From contig NZ_JAUHQA010000001.1 in NCBI RefSeq assembly GCF_030418295.1, positions 372,001 to 436,000 of the forward strand: a stretch of DNA of 64,000 bases. Reading direction: 5' to 3'. The DNA is from Demequina muriae (GTDB lineage: Bacteria; Actinomycetota; Actinomycetes; Actinomycetales; Demequinaceae). Of this stretch, positions 34,936-43,303 are shown in pieces (position 1 is the first letter of the stretch; every line of letters starts with the position of its first letter). Made by a program: the position numbers and the translations under genes. The notes under the pieces were generated by a model. It saw only the letters and a program-made list of their open reading frames with translations, made no database searches and was not told the origin of the DNA.

Positions 34936-35064
34936 CACGTCGAGGCGATGAAGGAGCAGATCGCGGCGAAGCTCGAGGTCGAGCGGCTGGCCGATGGGTC
35001 GAGTCAGGTCGTCACCCGCAGCGCGATGGCGCACACCCGGGCGGGGTCAACCGCGCCGGATTAG
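34936..35064 (+). pseudogene. displaced original 3' end of sbcC
   Basis: The first 74 bp equal the sbcC end, then the frame continues V-V-T-R-S-A-M-A-H-T to a TAG at 35062-35064. It has no start and cannot be expressed alone. It shows what the native SbcC C-terminus was before the insertion, and lies 50 bp before the next native gene. The rest of the gap 34681-35114 holds promoter palindromes and an A+T-rich stretch, no other gene. Confidence 0.8.
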
Positions 35065-35114
35065 GATCGTCTCGACGCGCAGATCACCGTCGCGCGAGAG
35101 GGGACGGGAGAGCC

Positions 35115-35588
35115 ATGGCGACCGACTCGGACCACGATGCCAAGGTCGAGCAGCTGCGTGAGCGCTACCGCGAACTGCTCGAGGAGCTGCGCACCATCAT
35201 CCCGGGCTCCCAAGTGCTCTTCGCATTCCTGCTGACGGCACCGTTCAGCGCTCGTTTCGAGGAGCTCGACGACTTCGGGCGCAACGTGTTCGTGCTCGTC
35301 CTGCTGGGGGTCGCCGCCGCAACCGTGTTCTTCATCGCGCCGGCAGCCTTCCACCGGGTCAGCAGTCACCCCTACCGGCACACCCGGCTGCGGTACGCCA
35401 TCAGGTTCGCGATCACCGGCATGGTGCTGCTGGCGGCGTCGATGTCGGGAGCGGTCTTCGTGGTGACCCGGTTCATCTTCCACGACGTCGCATGGGTGGG
35501 GGTGGCCACCGGAGCCGCCGTCGCGACGCTCACGGCAGTGCTCTGGTACCTGCTGCCGCTCCTGCGCAGCCGCCGCACGCGCGAGTAG
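35115..35588 (+). CDS. DUF6328-like four-helix membrane protein
   Basis: The 157-residue protein starts at ATG 35115 after GGGAG. An N-terminal amphipathic helix (KVEQLRERYRELLEELRTIIPGSQVLFAFLL) leads into four transmembrane helices and ends with RSRRTRE. This matches the short actinobacterial/proteobacterial membrane family DUF6328, of unknown role. Before the insertion it would have followed sbcC directly. It converges with the hydrogenase operon end. Confidence 0.75.
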   Translation: MATDSDHDAKVEQLRERYRELLEELRTIIPGSQVLFAFLLTAPFSARFEELDDFGRNVFVLVLLGVAAATVFFIAPAAFHRVSSHPYRHTRLRYAIRFAITGMVLLAASMSGAVFVVTRFIFHDVAWVGVATGAAVATLTAVLWYLLPLLRSRRTRE

Positions 35589-35605
35589 GGCGCTCACAAG
35601 AGCGC

Positions 35606-36406
35606 TCAGGACAGAACCGTCGCCGGCGCGGAGTAGCGGCAGGAGCTCACCGCCGCCAGCTCGATGGACGTCGACTGGACCAGCCACGACATCTCGCGCG
35701 GATCCAGCCGATCGCACACCCAGTCCCAGTGCAGCGACACCCAGTCGCCGGGCACGACCGGCCGGCTGAGCCCGTGCCCGTCGCGCCGCAGCTGCGCCGT
35801 CTCGAGCGTGCGCGGGCCGAGGTGGAGGCGCCGCCCGTCCCACTCGAGGTGCCGGCTGCGGACCACGGCGACCTCCCCGTCGAGCGACACCACGTGGCCC
35901 CACCGGATGCGACAGCGGTCCAGCACCTCGAGCGGCGCGTCGCCCATCCCACCCTGCAGCAGCCCCACCCACGGGTACACCCCGAACACATGAAAGCTGT
36001 GATGCGGGGTCCCGCCGTTTCGCACCCCGTCCTCGAGCCGCTCGAACTCCTGACGGCTCAGCCGCGGCCGGAACCTCTCCTCGAGCGAGCGAGCGAAGGC
36101 CGCTCCCCCGCATCGGGCCAACGCCGGCCCTCCCAGCCAGTACGTCGCGACCACCGCCGCGTCGAGCGGCGCCCGGCCCAGGCACTCGCCGATGTGCTCG
36201 AGATACGGCCACGCGCCCGCGAAGCCACGCGCCACCTCCGCGAGCGCAGGCCCCGACGCACCTTCGCTCACGCGCTCGAGCAGCTCCCCGGCGCGGTCGG
36301 GCCCGCAGTAGCCCTTCTCGTTGGGCGGGAACGCGTAGCGGCCGAAGAGGATCGCGCCGTCGGCCCCGAGGGGCACGGCGTCCGGCCGATGCGCGGTGAG
36401 GGTCAC
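35606..36406 (-). CDS. DUF6390-like protein of the hydrogenase operon
   Basis: The start is GTG 36406 overlapping the transporter stop, giving 266 residues. Motif-like stretches are LFGRYAFPPNEKGYCGPD near the N-terminus and SFHVFGVYPWVGLLQGG in the middle. I associate this protein type (DUF6390) with actinobacterial hydrogenase clusters; its function is unknown. As the last gene in an eight-gene overlapping operon it may help enzyme assembly. The GYCGPD cysteine and the histidines are candidates for a metal or cofactor site. Confidence 0.72.
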   Translation of the reverse strand: MTLTAHRPDAVPLGADGAILFGRYAFPPNEKGYCGPDRAGELLERVSEGASGPALAEVARGFAGAWPYLEHIGECLGRAPLDAAVVATYWLGGPALARCGGAAFARSLEERFRPRLSRQEFERLEDGVRNGGTPHHSFHVFGVYPWVGLLQGGMGDAPLEVLDRCRIRWGHVVSLDGEVAVVRSRHLEWDGRRLHLGPRTLETAQLRRDGHGLSRPVVPGDWVSLHWDWVCDRLDPREMSWLVQSTSIELAAVSSCRYSAPATVLS

Positions 36407-37329
36407 GTCACGGCTCGCCTCCCGCGCAGGCTCAGCTGGGGCGCGATCCACACCATGACCGTGCCCGCGGCGATCATCACGAGCCACGGCGCCTGAGCGG
36501 AGAGCGGCACGGCGTCGAACGCCCCCGCGAGCGCGGCCGTCACGAGCGCGCCGAGCGACAGCACCGCCGTCACGTCGACAGCCTGCGCCCGCGTGAGGGC
36601 CTCGTGCCACGACAGCACGTAGCCCGCGAGCAGCACTCCGGTGACGGCGACCCAGCCCCACTGAGTGGCCGTCGACGGCACCACGGTGCCCAGCGATCCG
36701 GTCATGGCCGACCACGCGAGCAGGGCGAGCGATCCGCCCGCCATGCGGGTGAGTGACAGGGTCCACGCCGACATGTCCCGCAGCAGGCGCTTGGTGATGG
36801 CGACCTCGACGGCCCACATCAGCGTCGCGGCCGCGATGAGCGCGGTGCCCACGTCGGCGATGATCCGCACGTCACCCGCGAGCCCGAGCTGCGCGACGAT
36901 CAGCAGCGCGATCGCGGCGCCGTGCCACCACGTGAGCTTCTCCTTGAGCAGCAGGACGGCGAGCACGGCCACCCACACCAGCTGGGTCTTGTGCAGGAAC
37001 GCCGCCTGGGTGGACGCGGTGCTCGCGAGTCCCTCAAAGAACAGCACGAATGGCACTGCCCCTCCGAGCACCGCGACCACGATCAGACCCCACCAGTGCC
37101 CGGGTCGCGACGGGCGGGTGAGGGAGACGGCGCCGGCGCCCTTGGCGCGGCGCGCGAGCACGAAGGCCAGGGCGATCACCAGGGCCGATGCGGCGTTCTT
37201 GGCGGTCGTGTACGCCGTGGCGTCGCCGTACGCGGCCACGCCGTTGGCGTTGACGTAGATCGCGACGCCGGAGATGGTCGCGGTGACGGCGGCGAGCGCG
37301 AGGCCGCGCGTGCGGGTGGAGGTCATCAC
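36403..37329 (-). CDS. EamA/DMT-family transporter in the hydrogenase operon
   Basis: The 308-residue protein has ten predicted helices in two EamA repeats, with the typical KEKLTWWHGAAIALLIVAQLGL and FLHKTQLVWVAVLAVLLLKE segments. It overlaps hypC and the DUF6390-like gene by 4 bp each. DMT carriers usually move metabolites; a nickel or cofactor-precursor transport role would fit its place but is not supported by any motif. Confidence 0.87.
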   Translation of the reverse strand: MMTSTRTRGLALAAVTATISGVAIYVNANGVAAYGDATAYTTAKNAASALVIALAFVLARRAKGAGAVSLTRPSRPGHWWGLIVVAVLGGAVPFVLFFEGLASTASTQAAFLHKTQLVWVAVLAVLLLKEKLTWWHGAAIALLIVAQLGLAGDVRIIADVGTALIAAATLMWAVEVAITKRLLRDMSAWTLSLTRMAGGSLALLAWSAMTGSLGTVVPSTATQWGWVAVTGVLLAGYVLSWHEALTRAQAVDVTAVLSLGALVTAALAGAFDAVPLSAQAPWLVMIAAGTVMVWIAPQLSLRGRRAVT

Positions 37330-37673
37330 TGCACCTCCTTGATGGGCGGGGCCCCCTGCTCGGGTGAGGCCTCCTGGGTCTCCTGGGTGGACGGTGTCCC
37401 CTGCGGCACCGGTGTCTCTGGCGACTCGGTGCTGGACGCTGTTTCGTGGTGCGCGGGGCCGACTGCACCCCGGATGCGCAGCGCCTCCTGCGCCTGGGAC
37501 TCGGTGAGCCGCTCGAGCGCGAAGCCCGAGTTGATCACCACCCAGTCGCCGGGCCCGATGTCGTCGTCGGACAACGTCATCTCGAGCACCTCTTGACGCA
37601 CCCCGTCCACATCGACGACGGCGCGGCCGTCACGGTGCACCTCGATGACCTTGGCAATGGTTCCTAGGCACAT
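37326..37673 (-). CDS. hypC: hydrogenase maturation chaperone HypC
   Basis: The 115-residue protein starts with the invariant MCLGTIAKV; Cys2 is used to carry the Fe(CN)2CO precursor to the large subunit. The beta-barrel core spans residues 1-75 (DDDIGPGDWVVINSGFALERL). A Pro/Glu/Thr-rich tail of about 40 residues is extra compared with the usual 75-90. It overlaps the protease gene by 10 bp and the transporter gene by 4 bp. HypA, B, D, E and F are not in the window. Confidence 0.93.
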   Translation of the reverse strand: MCLGTIAKVIEVHRDGRAVVDVDGVRQEVLEMTLSDDDIGPGDWVVINSGFALERLTESQAQEALRIRGAVGPAHHETASSTESPETPVPQGTPSTQETQEASPEQGAPPIKEVQ

Positions 37674-38191
37674 GTCGTGGCCTCGATTCCTTCCCTGGCG
37701 AGCTCGGCCTCCACGGCGGCTGCCGCGGCGCCTATGCTCGCGCTGACCTGCGGGGACATCGGCCCGTAGGCGAACGTGGCCGCCTCGACGCCGACGATGA
37801 TGACTCGCGGGGGCAGAGTCCCCAGCGCCCGTGCGAGCTCCACTGCTCCCGCGAGTCCGAATGCGTGGGTGCCGCCCCGGCCGCTCGCCGCGAAGGCATC
37901 GGTGGGCAGCGGCGGGGCGTCCGCCCCGGCCTCGATCACCTGGACGGTGCCCGGCTCGCGGCCCGACGCCACCGCGTCGACCACGATGGCCTCGCGGCAT
38001 CCGCCCCACAGCTGAATGAGCGCGGTCGGGTCCTCGCGCGTCACCACCCGCACCTGGCCGCCCATCCGCTCGCCGACGCGCGCGGCGACGGCGCCGCCCA
38101 CCGCATCGTCCCCCCGATCGGGCGAACCGAGCCCGACCACGACGAGCGGTCCGACCACCACCACGCCCTCCACTTCCTCGACGGCGCTCAT
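37664..38191 (-). CDS. hydrogenase maturation protease
   Basis: This 175-residue protein of the HyaD/HycI family has the opening VVVGLGSPDRGDDAVG, whose Asp with a second acidic residue (AIVVDAVASG) and a His (GGTHAFGLAG) bind nickel in the precursor. It cuts the C-terminal tail of the large subunit after nickel insertion. The 4-bp overlap with the large subunit gene fits this pairing. The N-terminus has about ten extra Val/Glu residues. Confidence 0.9.
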   Translation of the reverse strand: MSAVEEVEGVVVVGPLVVVGLGSPDRGDDAVGGAVAARVGERMGGQVRVVTREDPTALIQLWGGCREAIVVDAVASGREPGTVQVIEAGADAPPLPTDAFAASGRGGTHAFGLAGAVELARALGTLPPRVIIVGVEAATFAYGPMSPQVSASIGAAAAAVEAELAREGIEATTCA

Positions 38192-39495
38192 GATCGCTTC
38201 ACCCGGAGGTCCAAGAAGTGCGTCGCGCACGAGATGCAGGGGTCGTAGTTGCGGATGGCCGCCTCGCAGCGGTGCGTAAGGGCGTGGTCGTCGAGGTCCA
38301 CCCACTGCTCGGCGGCGGTGCGCAGGTCCATCTCGATGCTCGACTGATTCTGCGACGTGGGCGGCACGATCTGCGCGTCCTCGATGATGCCCGCCTCGTT
38401 GACGCGGTAGCGGTGCCAGATGGTGCCGCGCGGCGCCTCGGACGCGCCCACCCCCTCGCCGGCGCGCGGCCACGTGGGCACCGACGGTGCGTGCCCGTCG
38501 GTCCAGCCGTCGATGATCCGCAGAGCCTCCTCGAAGGCGTAGGCCAGCTCGACCGTGCGGACGATGATCGACTTGAACGGGTTGCGGCACGTCTCGGTGA
38601 GGCCCGCAGACAACGCAGCCTCTTGGCAGCGCGGGCTGAGCTGGTCGAAGTTCAGGGTGTAGCGCGCGAGCGGCCCCACGAAGAACGGCTCGCCGTCGAA
38701 CCGCGCGTGCAGCGCGTTCGAGTGCGCGACGTGGAACTCCTCGACGTGGAGCGGCATCTCGGCCACGGGGAACCGCACCCCGGACGATGCGACCACCTCG
38801 GCGCCGCGCTCGAGCGGGTAGTAGTCGGGGTGCCGCAGGGACACGTAGGTGTAGTCCTGCTCCATGTCGGGGAAGTCGAACGTGGACACGAGCTGGACTG
38901 CGGCCAGCGCGTCCTCGAGGCCGCGCTCCAGTTCCGGCCGCAGGGCCATCAGGTCGGCGAGGGCCGGCATGCGGTAGAAGCCGCCCACCCGCACGTTGAC
39001 CGGGTGGATCGCGCGACCGCCCACGGTGTCCATGAGGTCGTTGCCGCACTTCTTGAGCCGCAGCGCCATCTGCACCACGTCCCCGTGGGTCTCGGCCATC
39101 TCCAGCACCGAGTCGTAGCCCAGAAAGTCGGGGGCGTGGAGCATGAAGATGTGCAGTGCGTGCGACTCGATCCACTCGCCGCAGTACAGGAGGCGGCGCA
39201 TGGTCTGGATCGCATCCGTGGTCTGGACGCCGCAGATCACCTCCATCGCCTCCGTCGACGCGCTCTGGTACGCGACCGGGCAGATGCCGCAGATGCGGGC
39301 GGTGATGTCCGGCGGCTCCGTGTAGTGGCGGCCTCGCAGGAACCCCTCGTAGAAGCGCGGCGGCTCGAAGATGTTGAGCTGCACGTCGACGACCTTGCGG
39401 TCCTTGATCTCGATGTGCATCCCGCCCTCGCCCTCGACGCGCGCGAGCATGCCGACGTTGAGGACCTGGCCGCCGTCCTTGAGCGTGTGCGTCAT
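38188..39495 (-). CDS. hyhL: group 3b [NiFe]-hydrogenase large (alpha) subunit
   Basis: The 435-residue subunit carries both nickel-binding motifs: RICGICP (Cys69, Cys72) and DPCISCATH (Cys420, Cys423). It ends with a 9-residue tail (FLDLRVKRS) after His426, which is the substrate of the protease encoded next. The protein holds the NiFe(CN)2CO site. The short length and the pairing with an NAD(P)-type flavoprotein place it in group 3b, the cytosolic, reversible sulfhydrogenase-like enzymes. Confidence 0.95.
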   Translation of the reverse strand: MTHTLKDGGQVLNVGMLARVEGEGGMHIEIKDRKVVDVQLNIFEPPRFYEGFLRGRHYTEPPDITARICGICPVAYQSASTEAMEVICGVQTTDAIQTMRRLLYCGEWIESHALHIFMLHAPDFLGYDSVLEMAETHGDVVQMALRLKKCGNDLMDTVGGRAIHPVNVRVGGFYRMPALADLMALRPELERGLEDALAAVQLVSTFDFPDMEQDYTYVSLRHPDYYPLERGAEVVASSGVRFPVAEMPLHVEEFHVAHSNALHARFDGEPFFVGPLARYTLNFDQLSPRCQEAALSAGLTETCRNPFKSIIVRTVELAYAFEEALRIIDGWTDGHAPSVPTWPRAGEGVGASEAPRGTIWHRYRVNEAGIIEDAQIVPPTSQNQSSIEMDLRTAAEQWVDLDDHALTHRCEAAIRNYDPCISCATHFLDLRVKRS

Positions 39496-40466
39496 CGTGC
39501 GCCTCCCGCCTCGACCGCGTTGCCGGCCGCCTCGAACTCCGGTGCGCCCGCGTTGAAGGTGCGGTACACGCGGACGATGTCCGCATCGGCCATCCCCAGC
39601 TCGACCAGCTGCGTGGTGAGCGACGCCGTGTTGGTGGTGTCCTGCGGGCCGAAGCAGCCATAGCAGCCGCGTCCGTAGGTGGGGCACAGCGCGCCGCATC
39701 CGGCCTGCGTCACCGGGCCCAGACAAGGCGTGCCGTTCGCGACGGGCACGCAGATGTTGCCCTTGCGCTTGCACTCCACGCACACCGAGTAGGTGGGGAT
39801 GCGGGGCTTGCGGCCGTTCAGGTACGCCGCGAGCACCTCGATCAGCTGGCGCTTGTCGACGGGGCAGCCGCGCAGCTCGTAGTCGACGTCGACGTGGCTC
39901 GCGATGGGCGTCGAGGTGTCGAGCGTGGAGAGATATTCGGGGTGCGCGTAGACGATCGAGCGGAACTCGTCCACGTCCGCCCAGTTGCGCAGCGCCTGGA
40001 TGCCGCCGGCGGTGGCGCACGCGCCGATGGTGACCAGGGTGCCGCTCTGCGCGCGGATCTCGTGGATGCGGCGCATGTCCTCGGGAGTGGTGATCGACCC
40101 CTCCACGAGCGAGAGGTCGTACGGGCCCTCGACCACGGCGCGGGTGGCCTCCGGGAAGTAGGCGATGTGGACGGCGCCGGCGATCGAGAGCAGTTCGTCC
40201 TCGCAGTTGAGCAGGCTCAGCTGGCAGCCGTCGCAGCTGGCGAACTTCCAGACGGCGAGCTTGGGGCGTGCGGCCGATGCGGGGGCTGGCGCTGGCTTCG
40301 CAGCCTCCGCGAGCGCGGGCTCAGGGACGGCGCCTTGCTCGGGCCCAGAGCCTGGCTCAGCTGCACCGGCCTGCTCGCGCGCGGCGCCTGGCTCAGGACC
40401 AGACGCTGGCTCAATTCCACCAGCCGACTCAGCTGCGGGTCCGTGGTGGTGCTCGTGGTGAGTCAT
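39492..40466 (-). CDS. hyhS: group 3b [NiFe]-hydrogenase small (delta) subunit with His-rich N-terminal extension
   Basis: The 324-residue protein has a 67-residue N-terminal extension: MTHHEHHHG, then Ala/Pro/Glu/Gly repeats. The conserved core begins at [22 protein letters not shown] (Cys78, Cys81) and continues with [22 protein letters not shown] and the cluster region [14 protein letters not shown]...[16 protein letters not shown]. It transfers electrons through FeS clusters between the NiFe site and the gamma subunit. No Tat signal is present. The extension is not usual for the family and may bind nickel. Confidence 0.93.
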   Translation of the reverse strand: MTHHEHHHGPAAESAGGIEPASGPEPGAAREQAGAAEPGSGPEQGAVPEPALAEAAKPAPAPASAARPKLAVWKFASCDGCQLSLLNCEDELLSIAGAVHIAYFPEATRAVVEGPYDLSLVEGSITTPEDMRRIHEIRAQSGTLVTIGACATAGGIQALRNWADVDEFRSIVYAHPEYLSTLDTSTPIASHVDVDYELRGCPVDKRQLIEVLAAYLNGRKPRIPTYSVCVECKRKGNICVPVANGTPCLGPVTQAGCGALCPTYGRGCYGCFGPQDTTNTASLTTQLVELGMADADIVRVYRTFNAGAPEFEAAGNAVEAGGAR

Positions 40467-40481
40467 GTCACCGCTCCCCTC

Positions 40482-41354
40482 TCACAGTTCCCGCACGTCC
40501 ATGAGCGGCTCGAGCCGCGCATAGTCCAGCACTGGCCCGTCGACGCAGACGAACAGCTCGCGCATCTGGCAGTGCCCGCACAGGCCGATGCCGCACTTCA
40601 TGGACCGCTCCATCGACAGCCGCACGCGGGAGGGGCTCACGCCGCGGCTCACGAGGGCCGACGCGGCGGCGCGCATCATCCCCTCGGGGCCGCACACGAA
40701 CGCGAAGGCCCGACGGGGGTCGAAGCCCGCGCGGCCGATCAGCTCGGTCACGAAACCCACGCGCCCGCGATATCCGTGGGGCGCGTTGTCGACGGTCATC
40801 TGCACGTTGACGCCGTCGAGGTCGGCCCACCGCCGCATCTGCGCGCCGTAGAGGGTGTCGTCGGGGGTCCTGGACCCGTACAGCAGCAGCACCTTGCCGT
40901 AGCTGTCGCGCTCGGCGAGCACGTCCAGGATCGCGGGTCGCAGCGGCGCCAGCCCGATGCCGCCCGTGACGAACACGACGTCGTGGCCGCGCGCATCGGC
41001 CGCATCCCACGAGGTCCCGAAGGGGCCGCGCACGCCGATCTCGGTGCCGGGAGGCGCGTTGACCAGGGCGCGGGTGACGGCGCCTACGTTGCGGATGGTG
41101 TGCTCGAGCGGCGCGGGGTGACGGGGGTCGCCCGAGATCGAGATGGGCACCTCCCCTACGCCGAACGCGTGCAGCATGGTGAACTGGCCGGCGCGGAACG
41201 TCATCTCGTCGCCGCCGTCGACGGGGTCGAGCAGCAAGGTGAAGGTGTCGCGGGTGTCCTGGCGCACGCGGGTGATCGCGAAGCGGCGCGGGATCATCGG
41301 GTCGGCCCGACCCGTGCGAGCAACCGCATCGGCGATGGTGCCAACGCCAGCCAT
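40482..41354 (-). CDS. hyhG: group 3b hydrogenase gamma subunit, FAD/NAD(P)-binding
   Basis: The 290-residue flavoprotein has an FAD domain (RAGQFTMLHAFGVGEVPISIS), an NAD(P) domain with FVTGGIGLAPLRPAILD and VCGPEGMM, and a C-terminal 2Fe-2S motif in SMKCGIGLCGHCQMRELFVC. It belongs to the dihydroorotate dehydrogenase K/sulfhydrogenase gamma family and links the hydrogenase to NAD(P)H. It follows the beta gene by 25 bp and precedes the small subunit gene by 15 bp. Confidence 0.93.
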   Translation of the reverse strand: MAGVGTIADAVARTGRADPMIPRRFAITRVRQDTRDTFTLLLDPVDGGDEMTFRAGQFTMLHAFGVGEVPISISGDPRHPAPLEHTIRNVGAVTRALVNAPPGTEIGVRGPFGTSWDAADARGHDVVFVTGGIGLAPLRPAILDVLAERDSYGKVLLLYGSRTPDDTLYGAQMRRWADLDGVNVQMTVDNAPHGYRGRVGFVTELIGRAGFDPRRAFAFVCGPEGMMRAAASALVSRGVSPSRVRLSMERSMKCGIGLCGHCQMRELFVCVDGPVLDYARLEPLMDVREL

Positions 41355-41379
41355 GGCTGCTCCTCTCTACTGGATCCCG

Positions 41380-42636
41380 CTACTGGATCCCACTTGCCAC
41401 AGGCAGTGGCTCATGAGGAAGGCTGCCGCCGGAGCGCATGCGTCCCAGCGCCGCGGCCTCCTCGGTGATGTCGATGCCTGCCGGGCACCAGGCGATGCAG
41501 CGGCCGCAGCCCACGCAGCCGAGCATCCCGAACTGGTCCTCCCACGAGGACAGCTTGTGCGTGATCCACTGGCGGTAGCGGGCCTTGACCGACTCGCGGG
41601 TGGGGCCGCCGTGGATGTACGTGAAGTCCTCCGAGAAGCACGAGTCCCACACGCGGTGACGCTCGGCGGTCGCGCCGGTGAGGTCAGAGACGTCCTCGAC
41701 GGTGGTGCAGAAGCACGTGGGGCACACCAGCGTGCAGTTGGTGCACGACAGGCAGCGCGAGGCGACGTCCTCCCACCGCGAGGACTCAGCCGATGCGCGC
41801 AGGTCGTCGTGCACGGTCGCGGTGGAGATGCGGCGGCTCTGCTGCGAGGCGGCGTGGGCGGTGACGGCGAGCGCCTCGTGCTGGTCGTCGAACTCCGCGG
41901 GCCACGTATCGATCGCGTGGACCACGTCGCGGCCGGCCTCGGTGCCGATCTCGAGGACGAAGTGGTGCCGGTCCGGGTCGCTGGGGGCGATCTCGGTGAG
42001 CAGCAGATCGTACGAGGGCTCGCCGGTGGCCGGGTCGGTGGCGGCGGGACGCGGGCCGGTGCCCATCGAGGCGCAGAAGCACGTGGCAGCGGGGTCGGAG
42101 CAGGCGACGGCGACCACGAAGGTGGCCTCACGTCGGGTGACGTAGTGGGCGTCGATGTAGGTGCGGCCGGCGAGCACCTTGTCGTGGATCTGGACGGCGC
42201 GCAGGTCGCACGAGCGGACGCCCAGGAGCGCGATCGGAGGGGCGTCCAGTTGGTCGCGCTCGACGGTGAAGCCGGGGTCGTGGGTGCTGGTGGTCGCGGT
42301 GGTGGTCGCGCTGGTCGAGGCAGCGCCGGTCGAGGCAGCGGCAGGGTCGCGGCGGCCACGCCAGATCACCTCGTGCGCAGGGAAGAACACCGGCTTCGAC
42401 GACTGCGCAGGGGCCGCGAAGCCGAAGTAGGCGCCGTCGTCACGCTTGCGCAGGCGGTAGCGGGCGGGGTCTTGCTCGTCACCCACCCCCTGCGGGAGGT
42501 CGGAGGCCGAGCGGATCTCGCCGGTGACGATCGCATCGTCCCGGAGCGTGGGGCCCATCACCGTGTAGCCGCGGCTTCGCAGCTGCGCGATGAGGGCCTC
42601 GAGTCCCGTCACCGGGAGCAGTCGGATGTCATCCAT
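41380..42636 (-). CDS. hyhB: group 3b hydrogenase beta subunit, 4Fe-4S dicluster
   Basis: The 418-residue protein has two ferredoxin-like motifs in its C-terminal third: [21 protein letters not shown] and [17 protein letters not shown]. The N-terminal two thirds ([24 protein letters not shown]) match the sulfhydrogenase beta/HydB family. It is the first gene of the operon. The linker around residues 104-122 is Ala/Thr-rich. The 191-bp region upstream (42637-42827) must carry the promoter, but I see no clear sigma-70 box. Confidence 0.92.
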   Translation of the reverse strand: MDDIRLLPVTGLEALIAQLRSRGYTVMGPTLRDDAIVTGEIRSASDLPQGVGDEQDPARYRLRKRDDGAYFGFAAPAQSSKPVFFPAHEVIWRGRRDPAAASTGAASTSATTTATTSTHDPGFTVERDQLDAPPIALLGVRSCDLRAVQIHDKVLAGRTYIDAHYVTRREATFVVAVACSDPAATCFCASMGTGPRPAATDPATGEPSYDLLLTEIAPSDPDRHHFVLEIGTEAGRDVVHAIDTWPAEFDDQHEALAVTAHAASQQSRRISTATVHDDLRASAESSRWEDVASRCLSCTNCTLVCPTCFCTTVEDVSDLTGATAERHRVWDSCFSEDFTYIHGGPTRESVKARYRQWITHKLSSWEDQFGMLGCVGCGRCIAWCPAGIDITEEAAALGRMRSGGSLPHEPLPVASGIQ

Positions 42637-42827
42637 GACACGCCTCCACTTGCGACGCTAGACCGCAGGGCCGCGCGTGGAGGGGACGTTGGTCCCGGGG
42701 CTGGTGAGGTGCTGGGGAGCGTGCTGGTTGTCGGCCGGTACCGCGCATCGCAGTCGCGTGTCAGTGCGACTCAGGGTGCGGGTGTCGCTCGGTGCGTGGG
42801 TGCCGGACCTAGGCCCGAGGCACCGGC

Positions 42828-43142
42828 TCAGTCAGCGTCGCCGAAGAGCATCTGTCCCATCTGCGACAGCTCCTGGCCCACGTCCTCGATGCGTTCGAGC
42901 TCGCTGTCGGGGTACGCGCCCTCGGGGTAGTCGAAGGCCGCGCCGACGTCCACGAACGCCAGCGCCAGGCGCTTGGGAACGTCGGAGTGGTTCGCGTAGT
43001 GGTCGATGAGGCGCTCGAGCGCGGCGGTGAGGTCGCTGTACGCGTCCTCGTCCAGCCCCTCGCGCATGCGCAGGCGGATCGGGATGGAGTGCTCGGAGAG
43101 CATCAGCCGCTCCACGGTCCGCAGGTCGTTCTGGATGCTCAC
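42828..43142 (-). CDS. small acidic hypothetical protein upstream of the hydrogenase operon
   Basis: The start is GTG 43142, with AAGGAGG 5 bp before it, giving 104 residues (VSIQNDLRTVERLML). The protein is helical and acidic, with SDLTAALERLIDHYANHSDVPKRLALAFVDVGAAFDYP as its central part. No family was recognised. It is 191 bp upstream of the hydrogenase beta gene on the same strand, so it may share expression, but no functional link is proven. Confidence 0.65.
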   Translation of the reverse strand: MSIQNDLRTVERLMLSEHSIPIRLRMREGLDEDAYSDLTAALERLIDHYANHSDVPKRLALAFVDVGAAFDYPEGAYPDSELERIEDVGQELSQMGQMLFGDAD

Positions 43143-43303
43143 GGGCGCCTCCTTCGTCGCTGGTGGGTTCCCTGGCGGGTTCACTCCCGAGTCTGGCACC
43201 TTGCGCGCATCGGCGTGGACCGACTCGCGTCACCCCTCGCCGCGCGTGATGGTTCTCGCGTCGCCGACCACGATGGATGGCACGAAGCAAGATCGGCGCG
43301 ACC

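Larger units (their letters stand above)
33511..35009. mobile_element. 1499-bp insertion in the sbcC 3' end
   Basis: The unit consists of about 1425 bp of unique DNA plus one 74-bp repeat copy. It holds a single gene (minus strand), a palindrome-rich promoter region and a relatively A+T-rich stretch (34797-34935). No recombinase is encoded. Integration at a gene 3' end with the end rebuilt on the incoming side is how site-specific elements use attachment sites, but transfer by homologous recombination across sbcC ends is equally possible. Confidence 0.7.

Noticed and set aside
34797..35588. A 263-codon frame reading through the insertion end into the DUF6328-like gene
   Set aside because: The first about 105 codons cross the sbcC remnant and unrelated DNA in the wrong frame; a ribosome binding site and the family match support the start at 35115.
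38218..39663. A 481-codon frame antisense to the hydrogenase large subunit
   Set aside because: The minus strand encodes both nickel motifs; the antisense frame has no recognisable feature.
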